Made by a program: the position numbers and the translations under genes
Assembly: GCA_905479545.1 (NCBI GenBank)
Contig: CAJQNE010000415.1
Span: 1 to 17,498, forward strand
Direction of reading: 5' to 3'
DNA length: 17,498 nucleotides
Origin: an uncultured Gammaproteobacteria bacterium
GTDB lineage: Bacteria > Pseudomonadota > Gammaproteobacteria > CAJQNE01
Shown: positions 1 through 7,766 of the stretch, piece after piece
How the letters are laid out: every line of letters begins with the position of its first letter
How positions within the stretch are numbered: position 1 is the first letter of the stretch
Notes under the pieces: generated by a model
What the model saw: the letters and a program-made list of their open reading frames with translations, nothing else
Database searches by the model: none
What the model was told of the DNA's origin: nothing

Positions 1-1
1 G

Positions 2-472
2 GCAGACGGTATAACAGAACGGGACGGCCAGTTGGCGGAGCTTCGCAACCAATTGACCGACATTGAATCGGTACGCATGTCACTTCAGGACGGCATATCC
101 GAACGTGACGTATTACTTGCAAAATCCCGTGAAGAGATCGAACAATTAAAGACGGCGGGAACAGCCTTGGAAGACGGGATCAAAGAGCGGGACCGTCTTG
201 TCATAAAAATGCGAAAAGCGGCGGACAAATCGGAAACGGTCCGGGCGGCACTACAGTCAGGAATAGAAGAGCGCGACCAAAAAATTGTCGAATTCCGGGG
301 GACGCTTGAAGACGCCCAATCGAAATATGAAGAGAATCGAATCATAGTGGATAACGGCTTTTTGACGCTGACTATGAAAATCAAACGCAATGTGGTTGAA
401 GAACGTTACCTGCATAAGCTGATAGCTGGTTGGGTAATAAATAAGCCGTCACCTGGGAAAAGCGTGAGTTAA
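2..472 (+). CDS. Partial coiled-coil protein with 28-residue repeats (3' end only)
   Basis: The reading frame is open to the left edge, so the true start lies outside the window; 156 codons are visible before the TAA at 470-472. The visible part is highly charged and heptad-like, dominated by Glu, Arg, Lys, Asp and Leu, and carries four copies of a DGIxERD-type motif spaced exactly 28 residues (four heptads) apart. After about residue 115 the repeats stop and a short tail follows, with basic and hydrophobic residues (MKIKRNVVEERYLHKLIAG). No catalytic motif, signal peptide or membrane helix is visible in this part. A long cytoplasmic coiled coil, for example in a scaffold or in the stalk of a larger enzyme, is the most that can be said; the function is probably set by the missing N-terminal part. 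A gap of 43 bases separates it from the acyl-CoA reductase gene. Confidence 0.6.
   Translation, partial: ADGITERDGQLAELRNQLTDIESVRMSLQDGISERDVLLAKSREEIEQLKTAGTALEDGIKERDRLVIKMRKAADKSETVRAALQSGIEERDQKIVEFRGTLEDAQSKYEENRIIVDNGFLTLTMKIKRNVVEERYLHKLIAGWVINKPSPGKSVS
5..340 (+). repeat. Four tandem 84-bp (28-codon) repeats in the coiled-coil gene
   Basis: Motif copies begin at nucleotides 5, 89, 173 and 257, exactly 84 bases apart. They read DGITERD, DGISERD, DGIKERD and SGIEERD. The DNA copies have diverged, but the protein period is exact, so this is a duplicated coiled-coil unit rather than a recent slippage repeat. The left edge of the window may cut off more copies. Confidence 0.75.
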
Positions 473-515
473 CTTTACCAGTGAAGACATAACAAATAGA
501 CAGAGAGAACTAGTC

Positions 516-2522
516 ATGAATAAAGTGGACAGCAAAAAAGCGGCGACTTATTTTATCACCGGCGCTACCGGTTTTATCGGGCGTTTTCTAGTAGCCAAAC
601 TGCTGGAGCGTGGCGGTACGATCCATGTATTGATCCGCGAGCAGTCGAAAGACAAGTTCGAGGCGCTGCAGGATTCGCTGGGCGAAGCGGGGCAGGTCTT
701 GGTGCCAGTCTGGGGCGATATAACCCAGCCCGGCCTGGTGTCTGATAAGGATATGACGCGCTTAAAAGGCAAGGTGGATCACGTCTTCCACTGCGCTGCG
801 GTGTACGACATGGACATGGACGAGGAGACCGGTAACCGCGTCAACAACGAGGGTACCCGCAACGTCGTCAATTTCGTCAATCAGCTGGGCGGCAAAGTGC
901 GTTTGCATCACGTCAGCTCGATCATGGTTACCGGCGATAACTTCGAGGGTGTGTTCACTGAAAAAATGTTCGATGAAGGCCAGAGCCTGAATCACCCCTA
1001 TTTCCGTACCAAGTTCGAGTCTGAAAAGATCGTGCGCGAGGAATGCAAAGCACCCTGGCGCGTGTATCGGCCGGGTGGGGTAGTGGGTTCGGCAGAAACC
1101 GGCTCCATGGACCGGGTCGACGGTCCATATTTTTTATTCAAGACCATTCAACGTCTGCGCGACCGCGTACCTAAGTGGCTGCCGATGCTGAGTGTGGAGG
1201 CAGGCCTGATGCCGATTGTACCGGTGGACTATGTAGCCGTAGCCATGGATCACATCGCACACAAGAGTGGGCTCGATGGCAAGGCCTTCCACCTGCTGCA
1301 AACACCGGAACCGACGGTCGGCGACTTTCTCGCCATAATGCTTCGGGCTGCGCATGGGCCGGAAGTCGCGCGGCGCATTTCACTACCCAAGGTGAAACGC
1401 CGCCTGCCAGGCAGCGCCCGAAAGGCCGTGATGGGCTTCACTACCAGCAAGCTGGCAAAGCACGTCTCCAGCGCCATCGGTATGCCGTTGTCGCTGATTA
1501 CCATGGTTAATAACCAGGTGGTGCTGGACGACAAACAGACGCGGGCTGCGCTCAAGGGCTCCGGTATTGAGTGTCCAAAACTGGAAACCTATGCGGAAAA
1601 ACTCTGGCAATACTGGGAGCTGTTTCTGGATCGTGACACCAAGCTGCCACGCAAGGCGATGGAGACTTTGAACGGGCAGGTGGTGCTCATCACCGGTGCT
1701 ACCAGTGGTATTGGTTTTTCGACCGCGCGCAAGCTCGGTAAGGCAGGGGCCAAGGTCTGTCTTGTGGCACGTACAGAGTCCAAATTGCGTCAGACTCAGG
1801 AAATCATTGAGAGCAATGGCGGCATCGCCTGGATATATCCCTGCGATCTCAACGATCTTGACGCGATTGAAGTCATGGCCAATAAGGTGCTGGCCGACCA
1901 CGGACATGTGGATGTGCTCATCAACAACGCCGGTCGTTCGATTCGTCGTGGCGTGATGGAAACGCTGGATCGCTTTCACGACCTGCAGCGCACCATGCAG
2001 CTCAACTATTTTGGCTGCGCCAAGCTCATGCATGTATTGCTGCCGAGTATGGCAGCGCAGAAAAACGGTCATATCATCAATATCTCTTCCGGTGGCGTGA
2101 TTGTTAATGCGCCGCGCTTCTCCGCTTATGTGGCGAGTAAGGCGGCTCTGGACGCTTACACGCGGGTGGTGGGGATTGAGCTGCAGAGTGATGGCGTTGA
2201 AACGACGGCCATGTATATGCCGCTGGTACGCACGCCGATGATTGGCCCGACCAAACTTTACGACTACGTGCCCGCCATGACGCCCGATGCGGCCGCCGAA
2301 CTGGTGATCGAAACCATCGTCAAGCGCCCGCGTCGGGTCAAGACCGCAGTGCCTGCAAGCATGGAATTGATGTATGCCATGCAGCCCAAGCTGGTCGAAG
2401 CCTTGTTGGGAAGGGCTTTCAGGCTGTTCCCATCCTCGAGCGCCGCCAAGGGCGAGACGCAGACCAAGCCATCGGCTAGTGCCGTCGCGGTCGCCTCAGT
2501 GGTGCGGGGCACACAATGGTAA
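516..2522 (+). CDS. Bifunctional fatty acyl-CoA reductase, two fused SDR domains
   Basis: This 668-residue protein probably reduces long-chain acyl-CoA, via the aldehyde, to fatty alcohol with NADPH, feeding wax-ester synthesis. The N-terminal half is an extended SDR: TGATGFIG at 15-22, HVSS at 132-135 and a YxxxK pair at Y162/K166. The C-terminal half is a classical SDR like Acinetobacter Acr1: TGATSGIG at 393-400, NNAG at 470-473, serines 524-525 and Y538/K542. Length, domain order and many stretches (VDHVFHCAAVYDM, GRSIRR, TMQLNYFG and the C-terminal VVRGTQW) match what I recall of the Marinobacter Maqu_2220 reductase of about 661 residues. There, the C-terminal half acts on acyl-CoA and the N-terminal half on the aldehyde. 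Both active sites look intact. The ATG at 516 follows a purine-rich GAGAGAA. No wax synthase gene is in the window. The alternative is a related SDR fusion with another lipid substrate. Confidence 0.85.
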   Translation: MNKVDSKKAATYFITGATGFIGRFLVAKLLERGGTIHVLIREQSKDKFEALQDSLGEAGQVLVPVWGDITQPGLVSDKDMTRLKGKVDHVFHCAAVYDMDMDEETGNRVNNEGTRNVVNFVNQLGGKVRLHHVSSIMVTGDNFEGVFTEKMFDEGQSLNHPYFRTKFESEKIVREECKAPWRVYRPGGVVGSAETGSMDRVDGPYFLFKTIQRLRDRVPKWLPMLSVEAGLMPIVPVDYVAVAMDHIAHKSGLDGKAFHLLQTPEPTVGDFLAIMLRAAHGPEVARRISLPKVKRRLPGSARKAVMGFTTSKLAKHVSSAIGMPLSLITMVNNQVVLDDKQTRAALKGSGIECPKLETYAEKLWQYWELFLDRDTKLPRKAMETLNGQVVLITGATSGIGFSTARKLGKAGAKVCLVARTESKLRQTQEIIESNGGIAWIYPCDLNDLDAIEVMANKVLADHGHVDVLINNAGRSIRRGVMETLDRFHDLQRTMQLNYFGCAKLMHVLLPSMAAQKNGHIINISSGGVIVNAPRFSAYVASKAALDAYTRVVGIELQSDGVETTAMYMPLVRTPMIGPTKLYDYVPAMTPDAAAELVIETIVKRPRRVKTAVPASMELMYAMQPKLVEALLGRAFRLFPSSSAAKGETQTKPSASAVAVASVVRGTQW

Positions 2523-2656
2523 ACAGCACAGCCGCCGAAAAGCACACAGGCATGTTCGAACCAGCCGTTAAAGTCAGGTGGTGCCTTCGGCTGACTCGGG
2601 CAGGTTCGGTAGCCGTCATCTGGGAATTACTGATCGTAGCCTAAGGGGCACTATGT

Positions 2657-3151
2657 ATGAAACATCAAGTCAAAGCGCATTATCCTGTCAGTTCGGACGT
2701 CCTGATCAAGGCCTTTACTGATAAGGCCTTTCACCTCAGCAAGCTGGAGCAGCTCGGCGTTACCGAGCACGAGGTACTGGGGCACTCCTTCGATGGGCAG
2801 AATTTCAGCATCAAGATCCGTCGCAAACAGCCGCTGGGTGTGCCAATTCCGGCTGCACTGAAAAAGCTGATTGCGAGTGGTGAAGTCACCATTGAGCATG
2901 AGGACTGCTGGAACCTGCCGTCTAAAACCGGCCATGTCAACTTCGACATTCACGGTGTTCCGGTCAAACTCAGTTGTAAGTTGTCGCTTGCTGATGATGC
3001 TCAAGGCAGCGTTTATACTTATGACTGGGACGTAAATGCCCGCGTGCCACTGATTGGCAAAGTGCTGGAAAAAACCCTGGTTGCCGATCTTGATGAAAAA
3101 ATAGCCGCAGAAACCGCAGCTGGTATCGCTCTGCTTGACAACTACAGCTAG
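2657..3151 (+). CDS. DUF2505 family protein (START/SRPBCC-like)
   Basis: This 164-residue soluble protein looks like the DUF2505 family (PF10698), predicted to adopt the SRPBCC/START helix-grip fold that often binds hydrophobic ligands. Visible family-like features are the N-terminal YPVSSDVLIKAFTDKAFH stretch, a central run of alternating beta-type residues (about 40-125) and a long C-terminal helix with KVLEKTLVADLDEK. There is no signal peptide. The ATG at 2657 follows AAGGGG (2643-2648); an overlapping out-of-frame ATG lies at 2653. It sits 134 bases after the acyl-CoA reductase on the same strand, so lipid handling is a reasonable guess, but neither ligand nor function is known. Confidence 0.75.
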   Translation: MKHQVKAHYPVSSDVLIKAFTDKAFHLSKLEQLGVTEHEVLGHSFDGQNFSIKIRRKQPLGVPIPAALKKLIASGEVTIEHEDCWNLPSKTGHVNFDIHGVPVKLSCKLSLADDAQGSVYTYDWDVNARVPLIGKVLEKTLVADLDEKIAAETAAGIALLDNYS

Positions 3152-3386
3152 CGAAACTGCGCTGGCGCGGTATGCGAACTATTGTCATCAGAGCCCTGGT
3201 CGACTGGCGAATATAGGCATCGGCCAGGGTAACTGTGGCTAAGCAACGGTCAAGCAAAAATTTTGCCTTACGTTCTGGCCCGTAGTCGTCGCCTATTTTT
3301 GAAATCGCTGCTAGCTCGGCACATCGACCACAATGCGATAGACGGGTTCTCTGCGCTTTGAGAAGCATAAATTTTGGAGGAGCCTC

Positions 3387-4622
3387 GTGAATTTAGACAT
3401 TATTGTTCAGAACATAATTGATAACTGGTGGCAGCTAGCGCTGATCCCGTTTGTCAGCGCCGCAGTAGGGTATATCACTAATTTAATGGCGCTGAAAATG
3501 ATGTTCAAGCCAATGGAATTCATTGGGATTCCCCCATATCTGGGCTGGCAGGGGATAGTGCCGCGCAAAGCTGCCGTAATGGCTGGTATTGCAGTCGACA
3601 CCATGACCACCAAGCTGATCAAGCCCGAGGAAATCTTCGAGCGGCTGGACCCGCACCGGGTGGCAGCCGAGCTGGAAGAACCGATGCGCATGATGGCCGA
3701 CGACATTGTTTATGACGTGATGGCCGAGCACCAGCCGACGCTTTGGGCCACCCTACCTGATCTAGCTAAGCAACGAGTCGTCAAGCGGGTTCAGCGCGAC
3801 TCACCAGCGTTGATTGCCGAGATTATGGACAAGGTCCGCTATAACCTTGATGAGATGTTCGACGTGAAAGATATGGTCATCACCAGCCTGATGCGCGACA
3901 AGGAACTGCTCAATCGTATCTTCCTCGATGTCGGCGAACCCGAATTTAAGTTTATCGCCCGCTCGGGTGCTTATTTTGGATTCCTGTTCGGCATGGTGCA
4001 GATGATTGTCTATGCTGTTTATCCAGCGAGCTGGGTGCTGCCGTTCTTTGGCCTCCTGGTGGGATATGGCACTAACTGGATAGCGTTGAAGATGATCTTT
4101 GAGCCAAAGGAGCCTGTCCGCGTGGGCTTGATCAAGATTCAGGGCTTATTTCTGAAGCGACAGACGGAGGTGGCTTCTCATTACGGTGAACTGATCGCTT
4201 CTGAAATACTCACGCCCGCGAATATAATCGAGGGTGTGTTCAAGGGGGCGGGGTCCGACAGGCTGTTCAAGGTGATTGAGCGAGAGGTAAAACGGGCCGT
4301 CGACGAATCCATTGGCGTGACAATGCCCATGATCGCTATGACTGTTGGCACCAAGAACTACCGCCGGATGAAGGCTAGCGCCATTGAGCGGCTAGTCGAC
4401 CGCCTGCCATCAACGGTTAAGCACATTGGAACCTATGCTGAAGATGCAATGGATATTCGTAATACGATCGTCGAACGCATGAAGCTACTGACACCGACAG
4501 AGTTTGAACGTTTGCTTCGCCCGGCGTTCGAGCAGGACGAGTGGCTACTGATCGCTGTTGGTGCTCTGCTAGGCATGGCGGCAGGTTTTGCGCAGCTGGT
4601 GATTATGTTTGGTGGGGGTTAA
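3387..4622 (+). CDS. DUF445 family membrane protein
   Basis: This 411-residue protein has hydrophobic segments at about 15-38, 195-237 and 387-410, with a large charged helical part between. It matches the DUF445 family (PF04286), bacterial inner-membrane proteins of unknown function. An internal duplication is visible: GYxTNxxALKMxFxP occurs at 28-42 (GYITNLMALKMMFKP) and at 226-240 (GYGTNWIALKMIFEP), each followed by a QGxxxxRxxxxA stretch. The start is GTG at 3387, chosen because GGAGG (3376-3380) lies six bases upstream and the family-like N-terminus begins there. The 235-base gap before it suggests its own promoter. It could form a membrane scaffold or channel; nothing in the sequence decides this. 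Confidence 0.8.
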   Translation: MNLDIIVQNIIDNWWQLALIPFVSAAVGYITNLMALKMMFKPMEFIGIPPYLGWQGIVPRKAAVMAGIAVDTMTTKLIKPEEIFERLDPHRVAAELEEPMRMMADDIVYDVMAEHQPTLWATLPDLAKQRVVKRVQRDSPALIAEIMDKVRYNLDEMFDVKDMVITSLMRDKELLNRIFLDVGEPEFKFIARSGAYFGFLFGMVQMIVYAVYPASWVLPFFGLLVGYGTNWIALKMIFEPKEPVRVGLIKIQGLFLKRQTEVASHYGELIASEILTPANIIEGVFKGAGSDRLFKVIEREVKRAVDESIGVTMPMIAMTVGTKNYRRMKASAIERLVDRLPSTVKHIGTYAEDAMDIRNTIVERMKLLTPTEFERLLRPAFEQDEWLLIAVGALLGMAAGFAQLVIMFGGG

Positions 4623-4790
4623 AAAGTTTCTATTCAAAAAGCTATTTTATGGGCAAGTAAATCGCAGTGACTGTCCTAACGAGTGCAATAGTCCGAGATA
4701 AAGGAATCGGAGACTGTTATTAGAACTGTGTAAGGCTCATATACGTTCTTTAGAAACACCTTCCAGCGTGGAATGTAACTGAAGAGGCAA

Positions 4791-4962
4791 TGACCTTACC
4801 CCAAACTTAGTACCACCGGCTCGATGAGAAAAATCATTATGCAGCCTTGTTCGCGAAAGCGACAGGCGTCATATAGTTCAAGGTGCTGTGGGGGCGTTCA
4901 TGGTTATAGTGATGCCGCCAGGTATCAATTTTGTCAATTTCCATGTTAGCGGCTTCTGCTCA
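4791..4962 (-). mobile_element. 3' end of an IS3-family insertion sequence (relic)
   Basis: On the - strand, the C-terminal end of an IS3-type OrfB transposase is followed by about 45 bases ending in a TG...CA-type terminus: the + strand begins TGACCTTACCCCAAACTTAG at 4791, typical of IS3-family inverted repeats. Homology stops abruptly near 4960, where the frame meets a TGA. The rest of the element, including the DDE core and the other terminal repeat, is not present in the window, so it cannot move by itself. Confidence 0.7.
4837..4959 (-). pseudogene. IS3-family OrfB transposase, last 40 residues
   Basis: Read on the - strand, the last 40 codons before the TAA (4837-4839) contain IDTWRHHYNHERPHSTLNY followed by MTPVAFANKAA. 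The W-x5-YN-x-xRPHSxL-x-x-xTPxxFA pattern is the hallmark C-terminal end of IS3-family OrfB integrases of the rve/DDE type. An in-frame TGA at 4960-4962 and loss of similarity show that the upstream part, with the catalytic residues, is missing. Confidence 0.75.
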
Positions 4963-5052
4963 GTGTGGGGCGTGGAGAAATAAAACGCCTGGCGTGCGCT
5001 AATTTGTCAGCCAACACTGATACGCCCCTAGTCCGTTAGACACTCGATTTCT

Positions 5053-5178
5053 TCATTTCATCTGTTTGGGTGACGGCTCCCAGCATTGTGCTTCGTCAAA
5101 CAGATAATTCAGGGTCGCATTGTGCGTCCAGCCGCTATCGGGATCCTTTCTGCACTTTTTTAACGTGATATCGAGACT
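5053..5178 (-). pseudogene. Probable tyrosine recombinase/integrase fragment
   Basis: The - strand frame ending in TGA at 5053-5055 encodes about 41 residues including GWTHNATLNYLFDEAQCWE. This resembles the HNxxLNxVFDEAxxRG stretch that I recall from the N-terminal core-binding domain of phage-type tyrosine integrases. The frame is blocked upstream by TAG (5179-5181). The sequence before it in a second phase (5135-5464, ending RELESRYHVKK) may belong to the same gene, with the phases parting near a run of six A (- strand). The catalytic domain is absent. Identity rests on one short match by memory, so it is tentative. Confidence 0.35.
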
Positions 5179-5790
5179 CTAATTCCCTGATACGTATTTT
5201 AGGGAATTGGTTCATTAAACTGCGGTAGCATGCGGTTGAAATCGGGCGAGCGAAGTTAAAGCAACGGAAGTTCCGCTGAGTTCCCAGTAAATTCGCTAAT
5301 AACAGGGTAATTGATGGAGGAGCCGTTTTAGCTGCAGACTCTATCCACCGCCATACAGTCTGTGCTCCGGTAGTCTGGTTTGATGCCGGGGCGCTATTTA
5401 TTTTATAAGTCAAAGGCTTTCCTTTGGACTCATAGTCTCCTAAGTAACTTGAGTATATTGTCATCGCCTCTTAGTCTCATTGAACTGGTAGTTATCTCTT
5501 AAGCCACCCAAATCGGTTTTAGAAGCAGTCAGGTTGATTTTTTCAGTGCGCGCGCATTCGCGGAGTATGTAGTGCAATTAGCTGGCGACATAAAATTTCA
5601 TAACCTAACTAGCAATTGATAATCGGTCCGACGATATCAGCCGGCGCGTTGAGCCGCATACAAAACTGTTTAATAGCTGAGCGACACTTTTTCCTATGCG
5701 ATTAGCCCCTCTCACGGTTGCTAGCTTTGTAGCCTGTCGTGATGTACATTTTTGCCTCACGCTAGATTTTTAATCACAAGTGAGCTCCAA

Positions 5791-6216
5791 ATGACTGAAA
5801 ATCCTAGAAATGTAATAATCAGCATTAAACCTGAATACGCTTTAAAAATCATCGCGGGCGAAAAAACCGTGGAATTGCGCCGGAGATTTCCGGTGAGCCA
5901 AGTTCGCGGCGGCATCGCCCTAATCTACGCCTCAAGTCCCATACAAAAGATTATTGGGTATGCCGTTATTGACGAGGTCTGCAGCCTCCCAATTGACTTG
6001 CTTTGGGAAGCTACGCATCAGAAAGCCTGTGTATCTAAGGAGTTCTTTTATTCATATTTTGACGGTTTAGAGAAAGGTTTTGGCCTTACTTTGAGTCGTC
6101 CGGTAACACTAGTTAAACCGGTCGATATAAGGCAGCTGGAGGACGAGTTCATGCTAAGCGTTCCACAGTCTTTCCGGTACGCCCCCGAGAGCATTTTGAA
6201 CTCACTGGCAGCATGA
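5791..6216 (+). CDS. ASCH domain protein, first gene of a three-gene operon
   Basis: This 141-residue protein is essentially a single ASCH domain (PF04266, PUA-like fold, thought to bind RNA or nucleic acid). The N-terminal stretch IISIKPEYALKIIAGEKTVE followed by LRRRFP matches the family core, in which the GEKxxELR motif is characteristic. A beta-rich middle (IALIYASSPIQKIIGYAVID) and a C-terminal proline-containing strand follow. I chose ATG 5791 because the domain starts there and GTGAG lies just upstream; a TTG at 5752 would add 13 residues with no visible purpose. Its stop overlaps the next gene by four bases (ATGA at 6213-6216), so translation is probably coupled. It may be the RNA-recognition or antitoxin-like partner of the nuclease that follows; this is inference. 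Confidence 0.8.
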   Translation: MTENPRNVIISIKPEYALKIIAGEKTVELRRRFPVSQVRGGIALIYASSPIQKIIGYAVIDEVCSLPIDLLWEATHQKACVSKEFFYSYFDGLEKGFGLTLSRPVTLVKPVDIRQLEDEFMLSVPQSFRYAPESILNSLAA

Positions 6217-7766
6217 CCTCGCTCAAAGTCCTTATTGATACCAATATATTGATAGGGCTTGAGGATAGTAAAGAGATCCACTCCAGTTTCTCTGAATTCC
6301 AGAAGAAATGTAATCAATACGGCGTCCAGATATTTGTCCACGAAGCGTCACGTTCGGACATCGAGCGGGACAAGAACTCCGAACGAAAGCAGATCATGCT
6401 TTCAAAGCTGGGAAAGTTTTTGCCTTTGGAAGGCATTCCAATTCCGGCTAGTGCTGAACTTGAGCGTGTTTACGGGCCGGTCAGGAAACATAACGATCAA
6501 GTTGATGTAACCCTCCTTCATGCATTGCATGCAGCCGATGCTGTTGATTTCTTAATTACGCAAGATACTGGCCTGCATAAGCGCGCCAATAATGTAAACG
6601 TGTCTGGTCGAGTCTTTCGCGTTGAGGAGGCTCTGGTTTGGCTTCGTGAGAGCTATGAGCGTCAACCTGTTCCACTTCCTTACATTAGTGAAAAGCAATG
6701 CCATCAGCTTGATCAAAATGACGAAGTTTTCAAATCTCTTCGCTCTGACTACACGGGGTTTAATGAGTGGTTTACTGGAAGTTGTGTTAGATCGCACCGT
6801 GATTGCTGGACGATAAATTTCGGCCGAAATATTGCCGGGATTGCTATCCGGAAGGACGAAACTCTAGATGATCTTCTCAAGGATATTCCTACTGCTAAAA
6901 CGCGATTCATCAAAAAACCAGAAAAAATACTAAAGGTCTGCACTTTTAAAATCGGCGAAAAATACCGTGGCGAGAAATTGGGGGAGCAGCTTCTTAAGCA
7001 AGTCTTGTGGTGGGCAAAAATAAACCAGTATGAAGCTGCCTATCTCACAGTTTTTCCCAAACATCGATATTTCATTCACATTCTCAATCAGTATGGTTTT
7101 GAGATAATAGGTCGGCGTGACGGAGAGCTTTATCTCGCTAAATCGTTTATTCCCGGTGTCTTAGCGACCCCGCCTAGTAAACAGGCTCTGCAATACCATC
7201 GCCAATATTATCCTAACTTTCTGGACGATGGCCGAGTCAATAAATTTCTTATCCCAATAAAGGCTGACTATTATCAGACTCTGTTTCCCGAGAATGTTAG
7301 TAGCCGGCAACATAGTCTTTTTGACCAATCAGCACTTGAGGGAAGAACACCCGGCAACTCTATTCGAAAGGTATACGTGTGCCGGGCGCAAGTGAATTCT
7401 ATAAAGGCGGGAGATGTTCTGTTGTTTTTTCACCTGAAGGATAGTAACTCCTTTCATTCACAAGCGGGGGTTACTGTTGGCATTGTGGATGGCTTAGATG
7501 TTACATCCAGTCATGAGGAATTATTAAAATTGACAGCGAAACGATCAGTTTTTTCTTCAGATCAGTTAATCGACTTTACTGCGAGAGACACCAAAAAAGT
7601 GAAAGTCATCAATTTTCTATTAGCGGGGCACGTAAACCCCAAGGTGCCTTTTAGTCGATTGGAGGGGTTGGGGTTGGCTGGCCCGTATCAATCCATAAGG
7701 CAAATATCTGACGAGCAATACGCAGATCTAAAGCCAGAGCTAAATATCGATGTCAAAACCCAGTGA
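6213..7766 (+). CDS. PIN nuclease - GNAT acetyltransferase - EVE/ASCH-like fusion
   Basis: Three domains are visible in 517 residues. Residues 1-145 are a PIN ribonuclease domain: VLIDTNILI with D9, then E44, D98 (VDVTLLHAL) and D118 (LITQDTGL), the four acidic metal-binding positions. Residues about 175-312 are a GNAT acetyltransferase: the acetyl-CoA loop is YRGEKLGEQLL (251-261), and a GFxxxGR-like strand (GFEIIGRR) is near 295-302. Residues about 385-510 look PUA-like, of the EVE/ASCH kind (KAGDVLLFFH at 399-407, GVTVGIVDGL, GLAGPYQSIRQIS at 488-499). The start codon overlaps the ASCH gene and no clear ribosome site is seen, consistent with coupling. The protein could cut RNA and acetylate a target recognised by the PUA-like domain, or be a toxin with built-in modules. 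Domain calls are fairly firm; function is inferred. Confidence 0.8.
   Translation: MTSLKVLIDTNILIGLEDSKEIHSSFSEFQKKCNQYGVQIFVHEASRSDIERDKNSERKQIMLSKLGKFLPLEGIPIPASAELERVYGPVRKHNDQVDVTLLHALHAADAVDFLITQDTGLHKRANNVNVSGRVFRVEEALVWLRESYERQPVPLPYISEKQCHQLDQNDEVFKSLRSDYTGFNEWFTGSCVRSHRDCWTINFGRNIAGIAIRKDETLDDLLKDIPTAKTRFIKKPEKILKVCTFKIGEKYRGEKLGEQLLKQVLWWAKINQYEAAYLTVFPKHRYFIHILNQYGFEIIGRRDGELYLAKSFIPGVLATPPSKQALQYHRQYYPNFLDDGRVNKFLIPIKADYYQTLFPENVSSRQHSLFDQSALEGRTPGNSIRKVYVCRAQVNSIKAGDVLLFFHLKDSNSFHSQAGVTVGIVDGLDVTSSHEELLKLTAKRSVFSSDQLIDFTARDTKKVKVINFLLAGHVNPKVPFSRLEGLGLAGPYQSIRQISDEQYADLKPELNIDVKTQ

Larger units (their letters stand above)
4623..5790. other. Gene-poor stretch with mobile-element scars
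   Basis: No intact gene is supported here. 4623-4790 is AT-rich spacer with a small inverted repeat, TTCCA-gcg-TGGAA (4761-4773). 4791-4962 is the end of an IS3-family element. 5053-5178 encodes, on the - strand, a fragment resembling a tyrosine recombinase. A 109-codon open frame on the - strand (5135-5464) overlaps that fragment in another phase; its end (RELESRYHVKK) may be the upstream part of the same broken gene, but most of it does not look like a protein. 5465-5790 is AT-rich leader of the ASCH operon; I see no convincing promoter in it. The stretch reads as a decayed left boundary of an inserted region. Confidence 0.6.

Noticed and set aside
1383..2072. A 229-codon open frame antisense to the acyl-CoA reductase
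   Set aside because: The other strand encodes clear SDR motifs throughout; the antisense product is His/Gln-rich with no family features.
2552..2644. A 30-codon open frame between the acyl-CoA reductase and DUF2505 genes
   Set aside because: No ribosome site and no recognisable sequence; its stop lies at the ribosome site of the next gene, so it is probably chance.
3254..3266. GCAAAA-a-TTTTGC palindrome as a terminator after DUF2505
   Set aside because: The stem is AT-rich, with no G+C-rich base and no following T-run, so support is too weak.
5035..5041. An integron attC-like core, GTTAGAC
   Set aside because: The matching RYYYAAC partner was not found upstream, and no integron integrase is present.
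5152..5165. Programmed -1 frameshift at a run of six A on the - strand
   Set aside because: The two phases that look protein-like differ by +1, not -1, so a plain indel in a decayed gene is simpler.
5135..5464. A 109-codon open frame on the - strand as a separate gene
   Set aside because: No family match, no ribosome site seen, and its end overlaps the recombinase-like fragment in another phase; better explained as debris.
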